Assembly (NCBI GenBank): GCA_051453625.1
Contig: JBOZIK010000001.1
Coordinates: forward strand, 297,315,643 to 297,346,033
From: Welwitschia mirabilis
Taxonomy: Eukaryota > Gnetophyta > Gnetopsida > Welwitschiales
Length of the DNA stretch: 30,391 bases
Reading direction: 5' to 3'
Positions 19,301-29,183 of the stretch are shown piece after piece; the stretch's first letter is position 1; each line of letters begins with the position of its first letter. The position numbers were made by a program, and so were the translations under genes. The notes beneath the pieces were generated by a model. The model had not been told where the DNA came from and searched no databases. It was given only the letters and a program-made list of their open reading frames with translations.

Positions 19301-19977
19301 CAATATTCTTCAATAAAAAAGTGTTCATAATAAATCATAGCCATTCTAATGATTTTTCATAAGATCCTAGAGTTCCTACTACATATAAATTTGAAGATTT
19401 TTCAAATATTGTTACATGTCCTTTTCTTCCATGCTATGATTTCTAATTTTTTGAGGTGAGTTATGTATTCTTTTATCTACTTATTAACATCTTTAAGAAT
19501 TTGTGATCTTAAGTATTATGAGATATATCTTCATGGGATTTGAATTCATGAATTTTTATCTTGGAAAGAGAATTATAATTGAAATTAGAAGTTCTTTATG
19601 AATTTTTTCCATGGTTGTCCTTTGAGTGATTAGAATATTAACTTAATTTTATCACTTGTTTCTTTTTGTGAGGTCTCAATATTACAAAATCAATTTTATA
19701 CTAACTCTAAACCTTATAAAAGTATTATTGAAATAATTAATATGATTACTCATATGGTATTTTATTATGAACTAACATATGCATGTTCAAGAGGCAATCT
19801 ATGTTATTGTACTTCCAATTAATCTTTTATAGATTAAAAGTTTGTTATTTTGATAATTAAAAGTGAAAACTGCTAAAACTACTTTCATAATTAATAAATT
19901 TATAATATCATACCTTTAATAAATAAGAAAATATTATAACTTATTCATTAATAATCTAATTATGCTAAAATAATCAT
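19301..19977. other. Unassigned AT-rich sequence upstream of gypsy B gag
   Basis: No open frame or LTR boundary recognised; likely the element's 5' region or an unrelated insertion. Confidence 0.4.
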
Positions 19978-20199
19978 GGTGGATCTCTATATGGTTTTGT
20001 ATGATTCATTAGCGCTTCAAGTTAGCATCATACATCCTATAGCTTTTTAAACTTATGATGTCAATAGTATAATGTCCTATAGCTTTATATGGGGTTCATT
20101 AGATCTTTAGCAAGTAATTTGGCATCCTATACACTTTTAGAATGATGATGTTAGTAGTATAGCAATGTATAGCCTTTTGTTAGATCCATAAAGGCTATA
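19978..20199. repeat. 90-bp minisatellite, locus 1
   Basis: About 2.5 imperfect units. TCCTATA anchors occur at 20035 and 20125, exactly 90 bp apart. Each is followed by a CTTTTAxAATGATGATGT(T/C)A(G/A)TAGTAT-like segment and a second half with GGTTCATTAGATCTTT. The same unit type occurs at 24209-24520 and 28683-28920. Confidence 0.82.
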
Positions 20200-20222
20200 T
20201 GTTACAATCCCGACACCCTCCC
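20200..20222 (+). other. Possible LTR 5' terminus
   Basis: TGTTACAATCCCGACACC resembles the TGTxACAxCCCGA start common in plant gypsy LTRs and lies right at the end of the 90-bp repeats. I could not find a matching 3' terminus, so this is a suggestion only. Confidence 0.25.
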
Positions 20223-20539
20223 ATTGTCTAAGAAATTTTATTATTCTAAGCATTATAATGACTAGTATTATTTCGAAAGGCTTAAAAGATACATTAGAAA
20301 CATTTTAATCAAAGTGCTCAATCATTTTAGAAAATACTTAAACTATAAGTTTTTAGATGATTAAATCCTTCTTTAATTATTAAACTATTAATTAGTTTTG
20401 TAGAAATGTAAACATTAAGATTCACTAAAAGAATTAATGATAAATTAACTTCTTTTAATTAAAATTTAGTTAAAAAGAATCTCCTACTTAGACTAATTTA
20501 GAAAGTGAGATTGCTTACTTAAGAAACACATCTTTGGTT
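20223..20539. other. Unassigned AT-rich sequence
   Basis: No gene seen. It precedes the 133-bp array and may be part of the same LTR-like unit. Confidence 0.4.
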
Positions 20540-21485
20540 AGTATTAGATTTTATTCCTAGAAATATAATATGTTCAAGTGCTTATTCTTTTATTAAAAAC
20601 CCATTTTTCTATCTTTCCATTAGCATTCCAAAGTCTAAGAACTTTAGAGAGTGGTACTAAAAGGATTTATTAGAATTTATTCATTAATTTACTTATTAAA
20701 ATTTTTTCTTATAAAGTTATTTTATTAATATTGAAGGTTACCCCTCTATGTTAGCTTTCTAAAGTTTAATAAATTTGGAGAGCAATATTAAAAGATTTTT
20801 TTTGGATTATATATGAGAACATTTTTACTGCTTAATACTTTCTCTTAAAAGATCTTTTATTAAGCTCCAATTTTATCCTTATATATTACCTTTCTATTTT
20901 AGCTTTTCAAAGTCCAAAAAATTTGGGTAAAAGCACTAAAAGAGTTCCTTAGAATAGCTTTTTAAAGTTTAGGAACTTTGGAAGTATTACTAAAAGGGTC
21001 CATTGGTATTAATGTGAGGACATTTTTAATTATTAAAACTTTCTCTTAAAAATCCTATTATTAAGCCCCAAGTTTACACTTCTATATTAGCTTTACAAGA
21101 TCCAAGAACTTTGGAGAATTGTACTAAAATAGTTCCTTAGGATTTACATAAGAACATATTCACTTATTGATACTTTCTCTTAAAACTTATATTATTAATT
21201 CCGAAGGGTTACTTTTCTATATTAGCTTTTCAAAGTCAAAGACATTTGGATAGTAGTAATAAAAACATTCCATGGGGTAGATTTCCAAAGTATTATAACT
21301 TTGGAGAGCATCACTAAAATGGTTCATCGGTGTTTATGTGAGGACATTTTTACTTATTAAAAATTTTCCTTAAAAGTTCCTTTATTTAGCCTTAAGGTTA
21401 CCATTCTATATGAGCTTTTTAAAGTCTAAGAACTTTAGAGAGCAACACTAAAAGAGTTTATTGAGGTTTATGTAAGAAGATTTAT
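20540..21485. repeat. 133-bp tandem array with 55-bp half units
   Basis: Degenerate units anchored by TAGCTTTTCAAAGTCTAAGA-like sequence start at 20621, 20752, 20900, 20955, 21088, 21223, 21278 and 21412. Spacings are 131, 148, 55, 133, 135, 55 and 134 bp. Each full unit contains a TTTGGAGAG segment, ACTAAAA, a GTGAGGACATTTTTACTTATT segment and a CTTTCTCTTAAAA segment. The 55-bp steps are truncated units and recur 323 bp apart. Confidence 0.88.
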
Positions 21486-21529
21486 GTTAAAAACCAATTT
21501 TTTTGAATTATACAATAATATTTTTCAAA

Positions 21530-22230
21530 GAATTAAAATAAGATTTAGAAATAAATTTATAACTTGCTTTAAAAATAAAAATACCCAAAAATGATATCAT
21601 GCATTTATCACTTAAAATAGATCTAAATGAGAGTTAAATTATTATAAAAACTAATTATATCACTAAAATCGATTAGACAAGGTATCTAATAATGAAAGTT
21701 GTAAAATAAGAGTAAGTCTACCATTTTTACCATTACAACCTATACTAAAATCAAAATATGAATAAAACATTTTGTAGAAATATGCAAAAATATTTTACAA
21801 AGATAAATCTAAATAAAAAAACTAAAAATGTAGTATGAACTCATATTTTTGGATAAAACTAATCCTAAATAAATACCCAAAAATAAAAAGTATATAAAAT
21901 GGACTTTAATCTATCAGTTGTATCCCGGGGGCCCCTTCCCCCCCGCCCCCCCCCCCCCCCTCCCACCCACCCCCAACCTTTGCAAAATCAAAATGTTAAA
22001 AAAAAAGTTTTGTAAGAATATAGAAAATTGTCTTACAAATATACACCTAAATAAATGAACTAAAAATGTAGTATGAACTCATATTTTTGCATAAAACCAA
22101 CTTATATGGATTCCCAATAATAAAAAGTGTAGAAAATGAACTCAAATCTACTATTTTTATCTCTAAAATCTTAGCAAAAATTAAAATATGAAGAAAAACG
22201 TTTTGCAAAAATATCAATCCCAACTAAAAG
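21530..22230. repeat. 191-bp tandem repeats
   Basis: Anchors AAAATCAAAATATG or similar occur at 21747, 21984 and 22175. Copies 2 to 3 are 191 bp apart and copies 1 to 2 are 237 bp apart; the excess is close to the size of the C-rich block at 21924-21978. A well conserved part of the unit is the ACTAAAAATGTAGTATGAAC segment at 21821 and 22059. A more decayed unit seems to precede 21747. Confidence 0.82.
21924..21978. other. C-rich low-complexity island
   Basis: A 55-bp block almost entirely of C and G in a region otherwise about three-quarters AT. It starts with CCCGGGGGCCCC (containing the palindrome GGGGCCCC) and includes C7 at 21938-21944 and C15 at 21946-21960. It sits inside the 191-bp repeat, where the next copy has ordinary AT-rich sequence. 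It could form i-motif or G-quadruplex structures, or be a sequencing or assembly artefact. Confidence 0.9.
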
Positions 22231-22306
22231 AAAACAACTAATGGAAAAATAAAAAATAAAAAGGAAAGAAAGGGTTTTTCTTTTAATCTTATGAAACATT
22301 CTTTAA

Positions 22307-22324
22307 AACCCTATATATAGGGTT
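22307..22324. promoter_or_regulatory. 18-bp perfect palindrome with TATA core
   Basis: AACCCTATATATAGGGTT is its own reverse complement and contains CTATATATAG, a strong plant TATA-box sequence on both strands. It may be the core promoter of a decayed LTR, but direction cannot be decided. Confidence 0.4.
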
Positions 22325-22549
22325 AACATGAAAGAATAATATACAAGATAAAATAATGCCTGTAGAAACATTTCACTAATATGAAAACCTTAATTCTAAA
22401 ACTTAATTCTTCTATTTTTGTAATATCCTACCATGCATGTTTAATTCCATTTTTGTACATACAATAAAAAACCAACAACACCAATCTCAACCCCTTCTTG
22501 TATTTTTAAAATTTAGCTTTTGAAAGTTTAAAGAACTGTCAAGGTTACA

Positions 22550-22665
22550 AAAGGATTGAGAGGGAGAAGAAGAAAGAGAGAAAGGAAGAAGAAGAAAAAA
22601 TGATAGAAAGAGGGGAACAAAATAAGAAGAATGATGGAGAAGGAAGCATTTGAAGGAAGGGATCA
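22550..22665. repeat. Purine-rich low-complexity tract
   Basis: The plus strand is almost pure A/G with GAAGAAGA and GAGAGAAAGG words. The minus-strand open frame across it (22487-22714) is a Ser/Leu/Phe string produced by the bias, not a credible protein. Confidence 0.7.
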
Positions 22666-22758
22666 AAGAATAGAGTGGACGGCATTCAAAACTTAAGAAC
22701 AAAAGGACAGACAAGAAAATAAAGTAAATCTCAACTTATATCAGCTACATTTCAGAGG

Positions 22759-22768
22759 NNNNNNNNNN
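22759..22768. other. Assembly gap, 10 N
   Basis: Short gap within unassigned AT-rich DNA. Confidence 0.95.
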
Positions 22769-24208
22769 TTTACAACTACTATAAGTAAATCCCTAAACTA
22801 TAACTTTTACTTGTTTAGATATCCTCCTTCTTATTTCATATTAATTTAATTACTAGTATTTCATTAAAAAATATATGCTTAAATTGTATACATACTTAGA
22901 AAGTTGTTGAAAGCATGGAACAAAACTAGATACACCAAACTAAGAATTAAAAATTTCAAACACAGGCTTGGAAAAAGATAGTATCTTTATAAAGTTTTAT
23001 AAGTTTAAAATTCTCAACATTTTAACCCATAGAAATGTACACTATGTTGTAAATAGCAAAAACTTAATGTAATTAACAATATTAGATTTCTTGGCCTTAA
23101 TTTCAAGAGTGAGGATAGTAGTTCAAAAACTTTCTACAACATCATCTATTGATGGTAGCTTTTTTGGCAGTTCGTAACCTAAAAATTAAAAATTTGAGTA
23201 AGAAATATGCAAAATATAGTTTCTAGTATGACTTAGAAAAAGGGTTAGGATTTCAAAAAGTTCTAAAGATACCTAAAATAAAACAAAAGTAGGAAAGACC
23301 GATAATTTATAAAATAAGAAGGTAAGAAGTTTGATTATGTTAAAGTCTTATTCAATTAAATTCATAGTTTTGGAAACATAGGTGTGCTCTAACTAGAATG
23401 ATTTCATTTGTTTTTATGAATCTTTCCCCTATTCTCCCTAGTAGTTTACTTATATGACCATGGAAACACCATAAATGGTATCTTCTCTGAAGTTCACATT
23501 ACCTAGTTACCCTGATTAGATTTTTATTTTTGTTATTTAACAAGTAAAGTATAAATATCAAATTTACTTGAGGGCCTAAGAAAAATTACTTTGAAAGTTT
23601 TAGATTTAAAACATACAAAAAATTTCAAAAGTAAAAGTTAAACAAAATAAGAAAAGATTGAGAAAAATAGGTAGAAATTTCATAGGAATAGAACATTTCA
23701 ATATTACAAAGTAGATTTAACACTATTTAAGAAGCAAAAGAAGCCTTAACCATACCTAAGAAAATATAAAAAGTGTAGATCCTAAAATGTAAAGATCTTC
23801 TTCTTGAGTTTCAAGGGCAAAAATCTAATCAAAACCATGAGAAGAATAAGAAAAAAGATAAGACCTTTAAGTTTCAACATATTTATAGAAAATGTTGGTG
23901 AGGTGTCAAGTTTCTCAATAACCACTTCGCTTTTCTCTAAACCCCCCTATTTACACTGGGTATCTTTGGAAAAATAATAATAATAATAAATATATTTCAA
24001 ATATAAGTAATAAATAACTTTTAATAATCTTTTAATAATCATTTAAGGACTTAGTATATGTTTAAAATAATTGAGCTTACATAGAACATAATCATCTTTC
24101 ATTAACATTAACCTTGAAATTTTTTGTGCATAGATAATTTCTATTAAAATTTAATTCTTTCTTAGCTATGAAAGTGAGGATGTGATATTTTAAATAAATA
24201 ATGTAATG
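22769..24208. other. Unassigned AT-rich sequence
   Basis: No gene or recognised repeat. It includes a short AAT microsatellite near 23974-23990 and a slightly GC-richer patch near 23925-23960. Confidence 0.5.
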
Positions 24209-24520
24209 TTCTACACTCTTCTAAGGTGACGATGTTAGTAATGTGAAGATCTATAGTCTTCTGTGGAAACTATTAAGGTTTTTTATTAGTACTATAACAT
24301 TCTATAAACTTTTAGAACATTCGTAGGGTAATGCCCTATATTTGTTTATGGGATTCATCAAGACTCCTTATTAGTAATGAAGTGTTATATATAATTTTAG
24401 AGTAATGATGTAAAAACTATAATACGTTGTATCCATTAATAGGCTGATCAAGGGTTTATCATAGTAGTTTGATTTTCTATAAATTTTTATATTGATGATG
24501 TTAGCACCATGACATTCTAT
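24209..24520. repeat. 90-bp minisatellite, locus 2
   Basis: About 3.5 units with anchors TTCTAxAxxxTTTTA at 24209, 24300, 24385 and 24475 (spacings 91, 85, 90). The array ends where the gypsy RT fragment of remnant C begins, at about 24521. Confidence 0.82.
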
Positions 24521-24524
24521 AGTG

Positions 24525-24900
24525 ATCAAAGAATAGTAGAGGAAAGTGATCCTTTCTTGAGATGGTGTTTAATTTTCTATAATCGATACACATCCTCCAT
24601 TTTACTATAGGTTCAGTAGGGATAATCTCATCATACTCATTTGGAATAAGGGTAATTCCTAATTTCTTTGTCATAATCTGAGTTGGACTCATCCATTTGT
24701 TATTTGAAAGGGGTAGATAATTTTTTTATCCAAAGGCTTGATCATCTCATTTTTAACTACCTCCTTTAAAGTCAGGTTTATTCATCTCTGTGCTTTTCTA
24801 AATGGCTTGACATTATCTTCTAAGTAAATGTGATGCATGTAAAATTTGGAATCAATGCCCCTAATGTCTGAGAGGATTCATCTTATTATTTTCTTTTTTT
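24525..24900 (-). pseudogene. gypsy C reverse transcriptase N-terminal part
   Basis: The minus strand reads LSDIRGIDSKFYMHHIYL, then EDNVKPFRKAQR and a stop. After a frame change it reads MSPTQIMTKKLGITLIPNEY, then KWRMCIDYRKLNTISRKDHF and LLFFDHY. These match the opening of an Athila/Tat-type RT (IxGIxxxxCMHxI, QRRxNP, SPxQxVPKKxGIT, WRxCIDYRKLN, KDHFPLPFIDQ). The palm and the catalytic YxDD are missing because sequence passes into the minisatellite. The 63-codon open stretch 24501-24692 is part of this remnant, not an independent gene. Confidence 0.88.
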
Positions 24901-25129
24901 TTCCTTAAGAGTTTAAGTAATTTATATTCTTAAGATACGTTAACATAGAATTTATGACTATTAGAAAGGCAAAGTTATTTCCTAAAAAAGAATATTTTAT
25001 ATTATTAGATAAGGGATTAAGTTCTAAATACATTTCATTTTGAGTGATGGAGTATGATTCTTAAGAGAGATCTAAGTTATCATTTTCAAAAAAGTGGAAA
25101 GCGAGTTCTTGGTTTTCAAAAGGATTTTT

Positions 25130-25545
25130 ATCTACCCATATGTTCTACCCCTTCATCATTTAATGATAGCTTTAGGACATTAAAAATATTTAGTTTTATG
25201 GTTATGTTGTCCAAGAAAATCTTCGTTAACCTATTTTTACAATTAATTATATCATTTAGAGTTACTAAGCATAGTCTTTTAAAAATGATAGCATTGATTG
25301 ATTTGTTGTATTTTTCACGCTTAAAACCACAAAATCCACTTAGAAGTCATAACTATCAATCCTAATAATAGCATTCTTTATGACTCTTAATGGCATTTTT
25401 ATAGAGTTGTCAGCTAACTGGAGCTAAAATTTTGTATTTTTAAGCTTATCTAAGCCTAACTCTTTATAGGTTTCAGAGGGAAATAAGTTCAAACTAGCCC
25501 CTAAGTCTAATAAGGCTTGGTTAAGTTACTATTGCCTGTAGTAAT
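25130..25545 (-). pseudogene. gypsy C aspartic protease remnant
   Basis: The minus strand encodes ALLDLGASLNLFPSETYKEL, then GLDKLKNTKF and a stop, LQLADNSIKMPLRVIK, and VDFVVLSVK. These are the retropepsin region of Athila/Tat elements: the active-site DxGA (here DLGA), the LQLADRS segment and the FPVDFVVLD segment. After stops and frame changes it reads DIINCKNRLTKIFLDN and LNIFNVLKLSLNDE, matching the linker before RT. The catalytic Asp is present; the frame is not intact. Confidence 0.87.
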
Positions 25546-25689
25546 TGTGATTATAGGGCATCTAGGGTTTTTGTATTTAAATGGATATTGATTCTGAAGG
25601 ATTACACTCATTTGTCATACTAGGAAAGCATTACTCTTCACATTCATGTGTGTTTTGATAGTCCACATGTATTTAAATAATTTCACATA

Positions 25690-25770
25690 GGAAGGCACTT
25701 ACTTAATGGCTTCTTGAAGAGGGATGTTTATCTTAACTTCTTAAACATTTCTAGAAACTCTAACTATTTT
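25690..25770 (-). pseudogene. gypsy C pre-protease segment
   Basis: The minus strand reads VKINIPLQEAIK, a stop, then VPSYVKLFKYMW. It corresponds to the PLxEAIKxxPxYAKFLK segment seen uninterrupted in remnant A at about 12800. Confidence 0.72.
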
Positions 25771-25859
25771 TTCATTATATTATTCTTCTTAATTATTGGA
25801 AAAAGTAAGGGTTCTTTATATGTAAGCAAAGGTTTTTCATTCTTATTATTTTATTTATT

Positions 25860-26484
25860 TTCATTGGGAATTATTGTCTTCTTATTTTTATTTTGTAGGA
25901 GTGGATTTTTTAAATTCTTTTCCACTCCTAAGATGTATGGACTTAGTTTCTTCTAAGTATTTTACCCTTTAGTAAATCTAACTTCTTTTAGATTTGATTT
26001 ATCACTCATGGGAATTTTGCCCATTTCTCTTTGGTATAATGTGAAAAAGATTTGGGTTTGCAGTTTTTGAGGTTATTAAAAGACTTGAGCAATGGACTAT
26101 ATGTTTTACTTAAGGCTATTTAATGTCAAGGAGTATTGCTCTAGTAATTGCCATGGTTTTGGTTAAGTTGAGCTTGAGTTTCTATGAATTTTCTAACTAA
26201 ACTCTTGCATGAAGTGAATGAGGATGATTTTTAACAATTAGAAGTATAAGGGTAAGAGGATGATAATGTGTATTAGTTTCTTAGCTGATTTTAGTTATCT
26301 TGTTTCTAAGAAAAGCTAGAGTAATTTCTTCACCTAGGGTTATCTGTGTTTGAGTAGGGATCATTTTTAGGATTTTACCATTGGTAACCAACTATGTTTA
26401 CTTACTCATTAACTATACACTGAAATAGGAAAATGAAAGGAAATTTAGATATTCATATGTGTTAATATAGATATTAGATATGTT
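25860..26484. other. Unassigned interior of gypsy remnant C
   Basis: Between the pre-protease segment and gag; presumably the gag C-terminus and linker, too decayed to read. Plus-strand frames here and at 25054-25365, 25714-25956 and 26491-26772 are shadows of the minus-strand element. Confidence 0.45.
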
Positions 26485-27215
26485 AGATTAATGATCATAC
26501 ATGAAGGTGAAGGTGATGTAGTTAAGGATTCTAGTTTTCTTGCCAATTCATTTATCTTATTATTAACTTCAAAGTTTTTAAGGACTTTGAACATGCTTAT
26601 AAATATAATAGAATGGTGTAATCCAAATGGTTCTATTGGCTTATCTCAATTTTTTGAACGCTTAGCAACATTCTTAAGGCACTCCCAAAATTCATCTAAA
26701 GGCATGCTAAAAAAGTTTCCTCTACTTATCATCTCAACTAATTTGTTATTATTAGTAGATAACCCATCATAGAAAAAACTTATTTTCCTTCTTGGATCAA
26801 AACCATGTGGGAGGAATTTTTGTAATAGGTCTTAAATTACTTTAAGGCTTTCGATAACTTTTCATGTTTCTTTTATTATAAGTTCATGATTTTATTCTTT
26901 AAAGAATTTTTCTTATGATTGGAAAAGAATCTAGAGATGAAATCCTTTCTTAGATTAGTCCAATTTGTAATAGTAAAGGGTTTAAGAATGGGTAACAATG
27001 ATTTCACTTTCTCTTTAAAGGATAAGGGAAATAACATAATCCTAAGTTCATCATAAGTATTTTGATATTAGAAAACTATTTATAAATACACTCAAATTCC
27101 TTGAGATGGATGTACCAAATCTTATACTCTAATTCATAGAAATAAGGCAAGAGTTGTATAGTGAAAGCTATGAACTCTAATCTCTAATTTTTGGATGGTA
27201 ACATAATGCATGAAG
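26485..27215 (-). pseudogene. gag: gypsy C gag remnant
   Basis: In order on the minus strand: HLKEFECIYK, LCYFPYPLKRK (for LFPFSLKDKA), LQKFLPHGFDPRRKISFFYD (for CPHHGFxxWxLVSYFYEG), NNKLVEMISRGNFF (for the QLVEMMCxGxF segment), and a tail with LKNVAKRS (for LxELAEKS). This is the retrotransposon gag domain of Athila/Tat-type elements. A handful of stops and frame changes are present, but the region from the HGF motif to its end is one nearly open frame. Confidence 0.83.
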
Positions 27216-28582
27216 GTATTCATAGGCATTGGAGTTGAAGATAATTGTTACAATTCACCTTGACTTGATGTCATTAAGTACACAAACATTTAATGAACAA
27301 ATATTGATCTATTCTCATCATGTTAATACATCAGTTTTATCTTTAGATATGTTGGAAATCACAAAAAAAGTACCTTAAATTAATAATATATTTTAAAGAG
27401 GTTGAAATGCATGTTTAAAAGGAAAAAAAACACTTGGTATTTTATGCTATGACAATCATCATAAGCTAACCTTACATGCGGTGCTTCAATGAAAGGGCTA
27501 TTTACATGCCAGAAACATAGAACTATAGTTGCAAGTTGAGATAAGTAAAAACCTGGAATGGAAATAACAACTAAAACTCTATTGCCCATTCATTAATTCG
27601 GTCATTTGTCTTTTCATGTTTTTTGGCTTTCAAAAATGTGTTTAACCCCTTCTCCATTGATAAGAGAAAGGGAAAAGAGGTGCAATTGAGGGAAATTTGA
27701 AGGAAGTGTATTACTTGTTAAGGCTAAAGAATAAAAATCACATTGTGATCTCAAGTAGGAGAAGAAGGCTTAATACAATTTGCAAATAATTTGCAATCAA
27801 GAAAATGCAAGTGCAGTCTTTGTCTTTTGAAATTTTAGTGTAAATGTTCTATGTATTTATGTTTTAAAAAATGAAGATTTGTTTATTTCCCTTCTTAATA
27901 GCATCATCATTTTATAGCAACGTTTTTGTTTAATGGTTTGATCATAAAATGATTCACCTATTACATTTTAAACCATTTCTTGTTTTTAAAATATTACTAT
28001 CATTGATTTTGATTTAAAACAATGTTCAGACTTATTTCAAACCAAAATGTTTACTTCGACAAGATCTTAAAAAAATATGATTTTAATTTGATGTTTATAA
28101 AATGTAAGAATTAAAATTAAAAGAGAGAATAACCAACCAAGTCCTCTCTTATGTTTTAGTTTGTTTCTTTTTTTAAGAAAACATTTCGTTCCTCTTACCC
28201 CTGTTTTGAAAATTACCAGTAATTACAAGATGGCCTACTATTTCAATGTTTTAAAAGTGTCAATCATAATTTATTGGGACTTTAATTCTACACATGAAAA
28301 TGATGTATTTTAAGAGTTTCTGTCCTTTCAATTCTTAGTCAATCCATTCATTTCCTCCACTTGATGTTTGCTAAATCATACTTTTATTCATGACCCATAA
28401 TTTTATTTGAATGAACCTGGTTCATAACATCCTTCCTTTGCAACAAAATCTAGTGTAAATATTTAATCTGGGTAAATAGAAATTTGTTTTTTTTGAAATC
28501 ATTTGCAAAGCGCTTTTTGGTATACAAAGAGTTCTCAGAAATTGATGATCCAATCAATTGGTATAGATATTAACCAGGTCCT
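27216..28582. other. Unassigned AT-rich sequence
   Basis: No gene recognised. It occupies the position of the 5' noncoding region and LTR of remnant C, but no TG...CA boundary or primer binding site was found. Confidence 0.45.
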
Positions 28583-28682
28583 NNNNNNNNNNNNNNNNNN
28601 NNNNNNNNNNNNNNNNNNNNNNNNNNNNNNNNNNNNNNNNNNNNNNNNNNNNNNNNNNNNNNNNNNNNNNNNNNNNNNNNNN
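28583..28682. other. Assembly gap, exactly 100 N
   Basis: Unknown-length placeholder. The right flank starts inside a copy of the 24298-24803 composite repeat, and the left flank is unrelated to it. Confidence 0.98.
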
Positions 28683-28920
28683 ACATTCTATACACTTTTA
28701 GAGTAATGACATTAGTAGGGTAATGCCTTATATTTGTTTATGGAATTTATCAAGACTCTTTACTAGTAATGTAGTGTTATATATACTTTTAGAGTAATGA
28801 TGTAAGAAGTGTAATACCTTGTATCCATAATGTGTCCATCAAGGGTTTATCATAGTAGTTTGATTTTCTATACATTTTTCTAGTGATGATGTTAGCACAA
28901 TGACATTTATAGTGATCAAA
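28683..28920. repeat. 90-bp minisatellite, locus 3
   Basis: About 2.5 units, collinear with 24298-24520. It starts at the gap edge and ends at the junction with an RT fragment, exactly as at locus 2. Confidence 0.82.
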
Positions 28921-29183
28921 GAAGGGTAGAGGAAAGTGATCCTTGCTTGAGATGGTGTCTAATTTTCTATAATCAATACAAACCCTCCATTTTACTATTA
29001 GGTTTGGTAGGGATCATCTCATTATATTTATTTGAAATAAGTGTAATTCCTGATTTCTTTACCATAATCTTAGTTAGATTCATCCATTTTCTATTTGAAA
29101 AGGAGTAGATAATTTCGTTATCCAAAAGCTTGATCACCTCATTTTTAACTACCTCCTTTAAAGTCAGGTTTATTCATCTCTGT
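28913..29183 (-). pseudogene. Second copy of gypsy RT N-terminal fragment
   Basis: Collinear with 24521-24803. The minus strand gives MNKPDF, then a SGITLISNKYNEMIPT segment, and after a one-base frameshift RVCIDYRKLDTISSKDHF and LPFFDHY. It keeps LPFF where the other copy has LLFF, so neither copy derives directly from the other. At 29183 the homology stops and a 126-bp tandem repeat begins. Confidence 0.85.

Larger units (their letters stand above)
24521..27215 (-). mobile_element. Ty3/gypsy remnant C (Athila/Tat-like)
   Basis: The minus-strand order is gag (27215-26485), pre-protease segment (about 25770-25690), protease (about 25545-25130) and RT start (about 24900-24525). RT is cut short at FFDHY, where 90-bp repeats begin. 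No integrase or LTR was found. It has stops and frameshifts throughout. Confidence 0.82.

Noticed and set aside
19978-21485. CRISPR-like array because of regularly spaced repeats
   Set aside because: Repeats are contiguous degenerate units without conserved direct repeats and unique spacers, and the context is plant retroelements.
22487-22714. 75-codon minus frame with a Ser/Leu/Phe-rich product resembling a membrane or signal segment
   Set aside because: It is the complement of a GA-rich low-complexity tract, so the apparent hydrophobicity is compositional.
25054-26772. Plus-strand frames 25054-25365, 25714-25956 and 26491-26772
   Set aside because: They are antisense to the protease, pre-protease region and gag of gypsy remnant C.
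27380-27589. 69-codon minus frame with a hydrophobic start
   Set aside because: No recognised family, no support from neighbours, and such frames are expected by chance here.
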